Shown: positions 1 to 6,209 of the stretch, one piece after another
How positions within the stretch are numbered: the first letter of the stretch is position 1
Layout: each line of letters starts with the position of its first letter
Assembly (NCBI GenBank): GCA_015231685.1
Contig: JADGBA010000020.1
Location: forward strand, 8,454-14,813
Origin: Candidatus Omnitrophota bacterium
Lineage (GTDB): Bacteria > Omnitrophota > Gorgyraeia > 2-02-FULL-51-18 > JAGOUK01
DNA length: 6,360 bases
Direction: 5' to 3'
Notes under the pieces: generated by a model
Seen by the model: only the letters and a program-made list of their open reading frames with translations
Database searches by the model: none
Told to the model about the DNA's origin: nothing
Made by a program: the position numbers and the translations under genes

Positions 1-177
1 CACCAAAAAATTCCGGTGTTTCGTTTCCGGTTTGCCGGAAGTCGAGACGCGCACCCGGGCTCCAAGTTTGAACAAAAGCTTCGCGGCCGACATGCCGCTT
101 TCTCCCGAACCGACCACAAGAGCGCTCCGCCCCCGCCACTGCCGCGTAGAAAGCCCAAAAGCGCCGGCGGCCATCAT
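1..177 (-). CDS. murD: UDP-MurNAc-L-alanine--D-glutamate ligase MurD, N-terminal part (partial)
   Basis: The first 59 codons of a gene that runs off the low edge of the window. MurD adds D-glutamate to UDP-MurNAc-L-Ala in the cytoplasm. Residues 19-46 (beginning ALVVGSGESGMSAAKLLF and ending GARVRVS) form a Rossmann-like beta-strand, glycine-rich loop (GSGESG), helix and second strand. This matches the UDP-binding N-terminus of MurD, where V-x-G-x-G-x-[ST]-G-x-[SA]-x-A is typical. Position directly after mraY is the standard place for murD in dcw clusters. Two in-frame ATGs stand side by side at 177-175 and 174-172. A minimal GGA lies 4 bases before the first and 7 before the second, so the second may be the real start. 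The acidic residue often found at the end of the second strand is replaced by Ser-Thr-Ser. The ATPase and C-terminal domains are outside the window, so this could in principle be another member of the Mur family, but that is unlikely. Confidence 0.88.
   Translation of the reverse strand, partial: MMAAGAFGLSTRQWRGRSALVVGSGESGMSAAKLLFKLGARVRVSTSGKPETKHRNFLV
11..40 (-). other. Hairpin-forming repeats followed by a T-run inside murD
   Basis: Read on the minus strand, TTCCGG (40-35) can pair with CCGGAA at 30-25 (loop CAAA) or with a second CCGGAA at 16-11. The second copy is followed at once by six T residues (10-5). The two pairings are mutually exclusive, and the distal one resembles a short intrinsic terminator. 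Arms are only 6 base pairs and lie within coding sequence, so a regulatory role is speculative. Confidence 0.2.
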
Positions 178-185
178 ATCGTCCG

Positions 186-1274
186 CTATCGAAGCTTCAG
201 GGTCGCCAGACCCATCAGACTAAAAATTGCTCCGAGAATCCAGAAACGAATCACCACTTTGGATTCCTTCCACCCCTCCAGCTGAAAATGATGATGAACC
301 GGCGCCATTTTAAACATTCTCCTTCCGGTCATTTTAAACGATCCGACCTGAAGTATGACGGAGAGAGCCTCCATCACAAAAACACCCCCGACAATGAAGA
401 GCAGCAGCTCCTTCTTGATCAATATCGCAACAATGGCAATCGCACCGCCGATGCGCAATGAGCCGGTGTCTCCCAAAAAAACGCTTGCCGGGTGGGCATT
501 GAACCACAAAAACCCCGTCGATGCCCCGGCGAGCGCAGCACAAAACACCATGAGCTCCCCCGAGCCCGGAAGATACGGCAAATACAAATATTCCGCGAAT
601 ACGGCGTGGCCGGTCAAATAGCTGAAAAGGGCGTAGGTCATCGTCACCATGACCGTGCACCCGACGGCCAGGCCGTCAAGTCCGTCGGTCAGATTCACCG
701 CGTTGGAGGTCCCCGTGATGACCAGACACACCAGCACCACATACCATGGCCCGACGGCACAAACCCAATCCTTAAAAAACGGCACGCTTATCGTCGCCCA
801 ACCCGGATCGTCCCGGTACAGATATACTCCGAGCGCAACCCCCAGCGCCAACTGCCCCATCAGCTTCACGCGCCCTTTAAGTCCACGCGCATTCTGGCGC
901 ATCAGCTTGAGCGCATCATCCGCAAATCCAAAGAGCGCGAGCCAGACCACCCCCAGAAGCGCAATACAAAAATAACGATTGGACAGGTCCCCCCACAACA
1001 GGCATGACAACCCTACCGCCAATACCACAAAGGCCCCTCCCATGGTCGGGACCACTGCCTTGTCGGCCGTCATTTCGGATATGCTTGCGAACCCGGCGCG
1101 TCCGTGAGAGTGATGCACCTTGAGATCCCGCAAGGCAGAGATCACCAGGGGACCCAACAACACGCAGAAGAGAAAAGCAAACACATATGCCAGAGCCGCA
1201 CGAAAGGTAATGTATTTGAGAACATTGAACGCAAAAAAATGTTCCTTGAGCGGATACAGCAGCGAAAAAAGCAT
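186..1274 (-). CDS. mraY: Phospho-N-acetylmuramoyl-pentapeptide-transferase MraY
   Basis: MraY is the integral membrane enzyme that moves phospho-MurNAc-pentapeptide from UDP to undecaprenyl phosphate, forming lipid I, the first membrane step of peptidoglycan synthesis. The 362-residue product (360 in E. coli) is hydrophobic along its length, with about ten likely membrane segments. Hallmarks are the N-terminal FNVLKYITFRAA (16-27), PTMGG (76-80), the Asp pair D119-D120 in GFADD, NAVNLTDGLDGLA (191-203), FLGDTGSLRIGG (266-277) with the conserved Asp269, and the triple histidine of PVHHHFQLEGW (325-335). The cytoplasmic loop between the first membrane helix and PTMGG is four residues longer than in E. 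coli and lacks the usual GP-x-SH stretch. No good Shine-Dalgarno precedes the ATG, so translation probably depends on coupling to murF, which ends 9 bases upstream. murD starts 8 bases after the TAG stop. Confidence 0.97.
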   Translation of the reverse strand: MLFSLLYPLKEHFFAFNVLKYITFRAALAYVFAFLFCVLLGPLVISALRDLKVHHSHGRAGFASISEMTADKAVVPTMGGAFVVLAVGLSCLLWGDLSNRYFCIALLGVVWLALFGFADDALKLMRQNARGLKGRVKLMGQLALGVALGVYLYRDDPGWATISVPFFKDWVCAVGPWYVVLVCLVITGTSNAVNLTDGLDGLAVGCTVMVTMTYALFSYLTGHAVFAEYLYLPYLPGSGELMVFCAALAGASTGFLWFNAHPASVFLGDTGSLRIGGAIAIVAILIKKELLLFIVGGVFVMEALSVILQVGSFKMTGRRMFKMAPVHHHFQLEGWKESKVVIRFWILGAIFSLMGLATLKLR

Positions 1275-1283
1275 GACCGTGGA

Positions 1284-2660
1284 TTATGCGGTGGGAATCC
1301 CGCACGCCTCCATGATTCGCTCCATATGCATTCCCCGTGAACCCTTGAGGAGCACGGTATCCCCGGGTTTGAGCTTGGACTTGATGAAATTTCCGGCTTC
1401 AAAACTTGACGGAAATTCCCTGATCTTTTTGGGATCAAACCCGGACGCTCTCGCCTCGTCGGCAAACCGTTTCGAGAGTTTGCCGATCAGACACACCAGA
1501 TCAAACGAATAACCCGCAATGGATTTTCCGGCGTCCCGGTGAAAGGCGGTCGCTCGCGGCCCCAGTTCCAGCATATCCCCCAGCGCGAGAATCTTGCGTC
1601 CCTTGGGAGGGTAGCTCTTAAAAAGCTCGATAGCCGCCTTGAGTGAGGACGGATTGGCGTTATAGCTATCGTCAATCCAGTGGATGCCCCTGACTTCGCG
1701 ATACCGTACTCGGCCCGGTGTCGGAGAAAATCCGGTGACCAATTCCGAAACCCGCTTGGAGGGAATTTTGAACACCTTGGCGCATCCCGCGGCCAAAAGC
1801 GTATTGAGGATATTATGCCTCCCAAGAATCGGCGAAACCACCTTGTGCTTACCGTTCAAAAGAAACACCGATCCGTCCTGCATGAGATGGATCCGCTCCG
1901 CGTACACGTCGTATCGCTTGGAAAACCCCACACGGACACTTTTGAGCTTTTTCAAACGCGGATGTTGAATATTGCGGTCATCCGCGTTGTAAATCACACA
2001 TGCACCGTCCGACAAACCGTCGATCATGGACATCTTTTCGCGTTTGACGCCCTGGATGCTCCGGAACCCCATCAAATGCGAATTCCCGATCATGGTCACC
2101 ACGGCATGGGTTGGATCCGCGAGACGCGTCAGGTACCGTATCTCACCAAGCTGATTGGTGCCGAGCTCCAACACCACCACATCGTGATCATCGATTTTCA
2201 ACAAAGTCTTGGGGACACCGATCTGGTTGTTTTCTGACCCTTCGCTCTTCAACACCCGCAAACGGTCCGAGAGGAGATGAGCGATCAGCTCTTTCGTCGT
2301 GGTCTTTCCGCAGGACCCCGTGACCGCGATGACCGGGATTTTTTTGTTCCTTCGATGAAACGCGCCCAAACGTCCCAGGGCCTGCACCGCGTCGTCCACA
2401 TATATGATGTCCGGGTCCTTGCGGCGAATCCGCCTCTGGCTGGATTCCTCCGCCAGACACAGTCGTGCCCCCCGCTCGAACGCCTCGTCAATAAAAGCGT
2501 GTCCGTCAAAATTTCGCCCTCTCAAGGCAACGAACATATCGCCCGGAGCAAGGGTGCGCGTATCGATAGAAATCCCGCCCTTAAAATGCGCTCTTCTTGT
2601 CGGTACCAGGAGCCTGCCACGCACGGCCCTCTCAATCTCTTTGTAGGTGTATTCCAGCAT
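1284..2660 (-). CDS. murF: UDP-MurNAc-tripeptide--D-Ala-D-Ala ligase MurF
   Basis: MurF completes the cytoplasmic precursor by attaching the D-Ala-D-Ala dipeptide to UDP-MurNAc-tripeptide with ATP. The 458-residue product (452 in E. coli) has the three-domain Mur ligase layout. In the N-terminal substrate domain, SIDTRTLAPGDMFVALRG (31-48) is the MurF/MurE-type 'D-[ST]-R-x-x-x-x-G-x-x-F-x-A' signature. The central ATPase domain has the P-loop VTGSCGKTTTKE (113-124), followed by ENNQIGVPKTLL (143-154), ELGTNQLGEI (165-174) and NADDRN (225-230). The C-terminal domain carries DSYNANPSS (331-339), which is diagnostic for MurF, LGDMLELG (360-367), and LKGSRGMHMERI (438-449). The P-loop has Cys117 where Asn or Ser is commoner, which does not touch the catalytic Lys119-Thr120. 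mraY begins 9 bases after the TAA stop. Confidence 0.97.
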   Translation of the reverse strand: MLEYTYKEIERAVRGRLLVPTRRAHFKGGISIDTRTLAPGDMFVALRGRNFDGHAFIDEAFERGARLCLAEESSQRRIRRKDPDIIYVDDAVQALGRLGAFHRRNKKIPVIAVTGSCGKTTTKELIAHLLSDRLRVLKSEGSENNQIGVPKTLLKIDDHDVVVLELGTNQLGEIRYLTRLADPTHAVVTMIGNSHLMGFRSIQGVKREKMSMIDGLSDGACVIYNADDRNIQHPRLKKLKSVRVGFSKRYDVYAERIHLMQDGSVFLLNGKHKVVSPILGRHNILNTLLAAGCAKVFKIPSKRVSELVTGFSPTPGRVRYREVRGIHWIDDSYNANPSSLKAAIELFKSYPPKGRKILALGDMLELGPRATAFHRDAGKSIAGYSFDLVCLIGKLSKRFADEARASGFDPKKIREFPSSFEAGNFIKSKLKPGDTVLLKGSRGMHMERIMEACGIPTA

Positions 2661-2670
2661 AAGCCCTCTC
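2661..2670 (-). promoter_or_regulatory. Ribosome binding site for murF
   Basis: The 15-base gap between the murE stop and the murF ATG at 2660 contains GAGAGG on the minus strand, four bases before the start. This purine-rich stretch is a reasonable Shine-Dalgarno sequence and supports the chosen murF start, from which the protein begins MLEYTYKEIE. Confidence 0.6.
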
Positions 2671-2675
2671 GAAGG

Positions 2676-4151
2676 TTAGGCGCCGGCAGCGGCTGTTTCC
2701 AGCTCCCGCAGCACCTTTTCGCATTGTTCCCGGTCGTTAAAATAAACTCTTCGCTCCCCGATAATCTGCACCGTCTCGTGCCCCTTGCCGGCAATCAACA
2801 CGGCGTCTCCCTTGCGTGCCTCAGAGAGCACTGCAAGTATGGCTTTGGCCCTGTCGCACTCGACGCTCACCCGCTCTGCGGCAGACCCGAATCCCATCAA
2901 AATCTCGCGCACGATGGCTTCGGGGTCCTCGTCCCGAGGATTATCGGAAGTCACTATAATGCGATCCGCATACCGCCCGGCCGCTTCGGCCATCTTCGGC
3001 CGCTTTCCCCGGTCGCGGTTTCCCCCGCAACCAAATAATAACATTAGTCTCCCCTCGACAAAAGGACGCAGGCCTTCAAGAGCTCTTTGAAGGCCGTCGT
3101 CGGTATGGGCGTAATCGACAAAACAATCTATCCCCATTCGGTTTGGAATTCGCTCCATCCTTCCCGGAGCCCCCTCATAATCCTTCATGGCCGCCAAACA
3201 GCCGCCCGGTTCCAGACCGCAAGCCCAGCCCACCGCCACTGCGCCCAGTACGTTATACAAATTATGTGTTCCCGGAAGCAGGGTTCTCGAGCGGTACGCC
3301 CGCGACCCGCCGACGCATTCAAATTCGGTCCCGCCAATCCCGCGCTTCAGGATCCGTCCGCGCACGTCGGCCTCCCGGTCGATGCCAAAAAGAACCTTTC
3401 GGCGCGACCCGCCGGGTACGATGGATCTCACCCGGTCGTCATCCGCGTTCAATACCGCGGCTCCATCCGGTTTCAACAAATCAAAAAAACGGCTTTTGGC
3501 CTCAAAATACCGATCCATCGTCCCGTGATAATCCAGATGATCCCGGGTTAAATTGGTAAATAGAACCGCGTCAAATGCCATGCCATCCAGCCGATGCTGA
3601 TCCAGGGCGTGTGATGATCCCTCCATCACCACGCTTCTGCACCCGTCGTTGCGCATCCTTTGCAGAATCAGCTGGAGGTCTTCCGGGTCCGGCGTGGTTT
3701 GTTTTGAAGAAATCCGCGTGGCGTTCCATTCGCAACTGACGGTCCCCAGCAGTCCGGCAGCCTCCCGTTCTGCGCATATTCGTCGAATCAGATAAGCCGA
3801 AGTGGTCTTGCCGTTGGTTCCTGTGACGCCGATCATTCTCATTGACTCCGACGGCTTACCATAAAAAATATGGCACAATCGCGCGTATACCGAGCGCGCC
3901 AACGGCACCCGCAAAACCGCCATCGATTCGTGCGCCGGTGACGGTTTTTCTGTTATCGCCAGAATGGCGCCCTTGCGCGCGGCCTCATCCAAAAAGCGAT
4001 GGCCGTCCGCCGCCGTGCCTTCCCACGCCACAAACACCATTCCCTCGCCGACTCTCCGCGAATCACAAGTCACGCCGCTAACGAGACCCTCGCGCCATCT
4101 CCCCGGGAAGGGGGCCAGTCCCGCCTGATTCAGAAGCTCGCATATCTTCAT
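2676..4151 (-). CDS. murE: UDP-MurNAc-tripeptide synthetase MurE (meso-diaminopimelate ligase)
   Basis: MurE adds the third amino acid to UDP-MurNAc-L-Ala-D-Glu in the cytoplasm, using ATP. The 491-residue product (495 in E. coli) shows all three Mur ligase domains. The N-terminal UDP-binding domain includes TCDSRRV (28-34). The central ATPase domain has the P-loop GVTGTNGKTT (108-117), the substrate segment TTPDPEDLQ (152-160), TNLTRDHLDYHG (199-210), and K219 in YFEAKSRFF, at the position of the lysine that is carbamylated in Mur ligases. The C-terminal domain has VDYAHT (345-350) and GKGHE (455-459). The motif D403-N-P-R406 is the known specificity mark for meso-diaminopimelate, as opposed to L-lysine enzymes. 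One oddity: the usual MEVSSHAL reads MEGSSHAL at 176-183. The start codon is preceded by a minimal GGA six bases upstream. It lies 17 bases after ftsI and 15 bases before murF. Confidence 0.97.
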   Translation of the reverse strand: MKICELLNQAGLAPFPGRWREGLVSGVTCDSRRVGEGMVFVAWEGTAADGHRFLDEAARKGAILAITEKPSPAHESMAVLRVPLARSVYARLCHIFYGKPSESMRMIGVTGTNGKTTSAYLIRRICAEREAAGLLGTVSCEWNATRISSKQTTPDPEDLQLILQRMRNDGCRSVVMEGSSHALDQHRLDGMAFDAVLFTNLTRDHLDYHGTMDRYFEAKSRFFDLLKPDGAAVLNADDDRVRSIVPGGSRRKVLFGIDREADVRGRILKRGIGGTEFECVGGSRAYRSRTLLPGTHNLYNVLGAVAVGWACGLEPGGCLAAMKDYEGAPGRMERIPNRMGIDCFVDYAHTDDGLQRALEGLRPFVEGRLMLLFGCGGNRDRGKRPKMAEAAGRYADRIIVTSDNPRDEDPEAIVREILMGFGSAAERVSVECDRAKAILAVLSEARKGDAVLIAGKGHETVQIIGERRVYFNDREQCEKVLRELETAAAGA

Positions 4152-4160
4152 AAGATGTCC

Positions 4161-4166
4161 ATTATA
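4161..4166 (-). promoter_or_regulatory. Possible -10 element (TATAAT) in the ftsI-murE gap
   Basis: The minus strand reads TATAAT exactly, within the 17-base gap between ftsI and murE. No convincing -35 hexamer is seen 16 to 18 bases upstream; the best candidate, TTCTGG at 4188-4183, matches TTGACA only at its first two bases. If used, transcription would begin near 4154, almost at the murE ATG, giving a nearly leaderless message. Because intergenic gaps are AT-richer than genes, a chance match is quite possible. Confidence 0.2.
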
Positions 4167-4168
4167 AA

Positions 4169-5833
4169 CTATTCCCAGTAGTCCAGAATGGCCTCAGCCA
4201 TTTCTCGGAAGACGGGGGCCGCCACCGTTCCTCCGTAATAATACGGATGCGGGTCATCAATCGAGACCAGTATCGTGAACATCTCACCCTCCTTCTCCAC
4301 AAACCCCCCGAAGGACGCAAAGAAATGATCGTGTGAATACGCCCCGTCAGGCCCGATCTTTTGCGCCGTACCGGTTTTGCCCCCCACCACGGCTCCGGGA
4401 ATATCGGCCCGCTTGCCGGTTCCCTCGCGCACGACAAGCGTCATCATAGCCCTCATCACCTCTGCGGTTTTTGGGCTGATCACCCTTCGCCGTGGCGTCA
4501 CCGGAAAACTTTTTACAATTTGCCCGTATTCACGAATATCCATCACGATACGTGGCTTCATCAAAATTCCTCCGTTGGCGATCGCTCCCACGGCGCTCGC
4601 CAGCCGAATGGCGGTCAGCCCCACCTCCTGCCCCATCGCAATGCACGACAGGGAGGGCGCCGACCAGTCCTTCGGACGCCGAAGAACGCCGGGAATTTCT
4701 CCCGGCAGATCAATGCCCGTAGCTTCGCCGAAGCCGAACTTCTTCAAATAATCATACAATCCCTCTTTTCCGAGCCGTTCTGCGATTTTGGAGGTTCCGA
4801 TATTGCTCGATTTGGCGACAATGTCCTTGACCGGAAGCATTCCGTAACCGTGCACATCATGAAGCACGCGCCCCCCGGTGCGGTACGTGCCGTTTTCGCA
4901 ATCAATTTTCTCTTCGGGCGCCACAAGCTTTTCGTTCAGGGCGCCGGAAACCGTAAATATCTTGAAAACAGAACCGGGTTCGTACATATCCGTCAACGCG
5001 CGGGTTCGCCTGGCTTCGGGGTCCGCATCGCCGGGAGCGTTCGGATCAAACCCGGGCATATTGGCCATCACCAGAACGTCCCCCGTTGAAGCGCGCATCA
5101 CCACCAGGCTTCCGGATTGCGCGTGGTGCTTTTCGCATGCCGCATTCAGGGCCTTCTCCCCCAAATGCTGGAGCACAATATCCAAAGACAGAGTGACATC
5201 ATACCCGTTCACCGGCAGAACAAAATCACTCTGCCTGGCCACAACCTCTCTCTGCTTGGCGTCCTTCTGAGTCGCCTTCCACCCCGGGATGCCTTTGAGA
5301 TAGCTGTCGTATTTCAGCTCAACGCCTTCGAGGCCGTAATGGTCCAACCCCGTAAACCCCATGACATGAGCAGCCAAATCCTGGTTGGGGTAAAGCCGCT
5401 TCCATTCTGATCGCAGTTCCAGTGCCGGATCATTCAGCGCCCTGAGCGCTTCGGATTGCTGTTCCTCTAATTGACGCGCCACCCAAACAAAACTTTTATC
5501 CCGGCTCAAACGGTCCCTGAGATAGCTTGGCTCCATTCCCAAAATCGTCTCCAGTCGTTCCGCGAGGCCATCCGGGTCCGAAACAGCTCTGGCGTTTACT
5601 CCGAGCGAATACAGCCGCAAATCCACCGCGAGCTCCTCGCGTGTACGATCAAGAATTTTGCCCCGAAACGGCGGGATTTCCCTGATAAGACGGGCCTGCT
5701 CCTTGGCGGTTTCGCCGAGATTTCGGGGGTGAAAGAACTGCAGGTAGCCCAGACGGCCCCAGAAGAGGGCCAAAACAACAATCAAGATCACCGGTACCGC
5801 CGACAGGCGCAATTTGTTTATCGTCGGCTTCAC
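4169..5833 (-). CDS. ftsI: Septal peptidoglycan transpeptidase FtsI (PBP3, class B penicillin-binding protein)
   Basis: FtsI crosslinks the peptide stems of septal peptidoglycan in the periplasm, partnered with the FtsW glycosyltransferase. The 554-residue product (588 in E. coli) has a short cytoplasmic tail, one membrane anchor at about residues 11-31, and the class B N-terminal signature RGKILDR (57-63). The transpeptidase domain starts near residue 210. All three active-site motifs are intact: S288-V-F-K291 in EPGSVFK (nucleophilic serine and general-base lysine), SSN at 342-344, and KTGT at 486-489. The C-terminal stretch IDDPHPYYYGGTVAAPVF is typical of the family. No PASTA repeats follow, unlike many Gram-positive and some sporulation PBPs. 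The start is GTG: the frame is open upstream to a TAA at 5956-5954 but contains no ATG, GTG or TTG there, and the first internal Met is residue 100. Upstream ribosome binding is weak (GTGAG). murE follows after 17 bases. A paralogous class B PBP (PBP2/SpoVD type) is less likely given this position. Confidence 0.96.
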   Translation of the reverse strand: MKPTINKLRLSAVPVILIVVLALFWGRLGYLQFFHPRNLGETAKEQARLIREIPPFRGKILDRTREELAVDLRLYSLGVNARAVSDPDGLAERLETILGMEPSYLRDRLSRDKSFVWVARQLEEQQSEALRALNDPALELRSEWKRLYPNQDLAAHVMGFTGLDHYGLEGVELKYDSYLKGIPGWKATQKDAKQREVVARQSDFVLPVNGYDVTLSLDIVLQHLGEKALNAACEKHHAQSGSLVVMRASTGDVLVMANMPGFDPNAPGDADPEARRTRALTDMYEPGSVFKIFTVSGALNEKLVAPEEKIDCENGTYRTGGRVLHDVHGYGMLPVKDIVAKSSNIGTSKIAERLGKEGLYDYLKKFGFGEATGIDLPGEIPGVLRRPKDWSAPSLSCIAMGQEVGLTAIRLASAVGAIANGGILMKPRIVMDIREYGQIVKSFPVTPRRRVISPKTAEVMRAMMTLVVREGTGKRADIPGAVVGGKTGTAQKIGPDGAYSHDHFFASFGGFVEKEGEMFTILVSIDDPHPYYYGGTVAAPVFREMAEAILDYWE

Positions 5834-5861
5834 ATGAAACTCACGGGTAGACGCGACGCGA

Positions 5862-6209
5862 TCAATCGCCCGGTCGGGCTTCGGCAGAACCCATGAAGAC
5901 CCTCGCCAAAAGAAGCCTCGCGCCTGATTCGGATGATGGCGTCGTTTTGTCGCTTAAGGCTCTGGCCACCTTCAACCTCGGCGTTTTCGCGAGCTTGACC
6001 CGATAATGATCGAGTCGGTCTTCAAGATTTTGCGGCACCGTCAGCCCGGCAATCTTGCATTCCCGGTCTCTGATCGAGTGCGTCAATTCGTACTTCTGAA
6101 TGGATAATTGCCGGATATCGTATCCGACCTTGAGCGCTTCCACCTCACCATAGACCGCCATAAGGCCGAAACCGACCCAAACCATAATTGCCATCAGGAT
6201 GCGGGCCAT
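5862..6209 (-). CDS. ftsL: FtsL-like cell division protein (bitopic, coiled coil)
   Basis: A 115-residue protein between rsmH and ftsI with the architecture of FtsL, the small divisome scaffold that pairs with FtsB and helps activate the FtsW-FtsI septal synthase. A hydrophobic segment at about residues 3-20 (ILMAIMVWVGFGLMAVY) is predicted to cross the inner membrane, with a very short cytoplasmic start. Residues 22 to about 75 form a probable periplasmic coiled coil with spaced hydrophobic positions, including GYDIRQL and the segment IAGLTVPQNLEDRL, which resembles the 'L-x-x-P-x-x-[LI]-E' stretch at the end of FtsL helices. The last 40 residues are basic and low in complexity and look disordered. 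Length is near that of E. coli FtsL (121 residues). The start is fixed by a strong GGAGG. FtsL is poorly conserved in sequence, so the assignment leans on topology and position. It is separated from ftsI by 28 bases. Confidence 0.85.
   Translation of the reverse strand: MARILMAIMVWVGFGLMAVYGEVEALKVGYDIRQLSIQKYELTHSIRDRECKIAGLTVPQNLEDRLDHYRVKLAKTPRLKVARALSDKTTPSSESGARLLLARVFMGSAEARPGD

Noticed and set aside
191..198. Palindrome GAAGCTTC near the mraY stop as an operator or terminator stem
   Set aside because: Only eight bases, without a loop or T-run, and inside mraY codons; best explained by chance.
475..481. Run of seven T on the minus strand in mraY as a possible terminator or frameshift
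   Set aside because: It encodes the conserved VFLGD motif (GTT TTT TTG GGA GAC), has no adjacent stem, and the frame continues intact.
492..1007. Plus-strand open frame of 171 codons opposite mraY
   Set aside because: The translation is polar and rich in Arg, Pro and Gln, as expected for the complement of a membrane protein gene; no ribosome binding site or domain is seen.
2339..2345. Run of seven A on the minus strand in murF as a possible programmed frameshift site
   Set aside because: The zero frame reads AAC AAA AAA ATC and continues without break through all MurF motifs; the heptamer is not in the phase of a classical slippery site and no alternative product is visible.
2277..3038. Long plus-strand open frame of 253 codons opposite murF and murE
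   Set aside because: It lies antisense across the junction of two well-supported genes, has no recognisable domain or compositional sign of a protein, and such frames are common opposite GC-rich coding sequence.
4361..5089. Plus-strand open frame of 242 codons opposite ftsI
   Set aside because: It mirrors the ftsI reading frame region, including the catalytic motifs on the other strand, and its translation is rich in His, Arg and Pro without any family resemblance.
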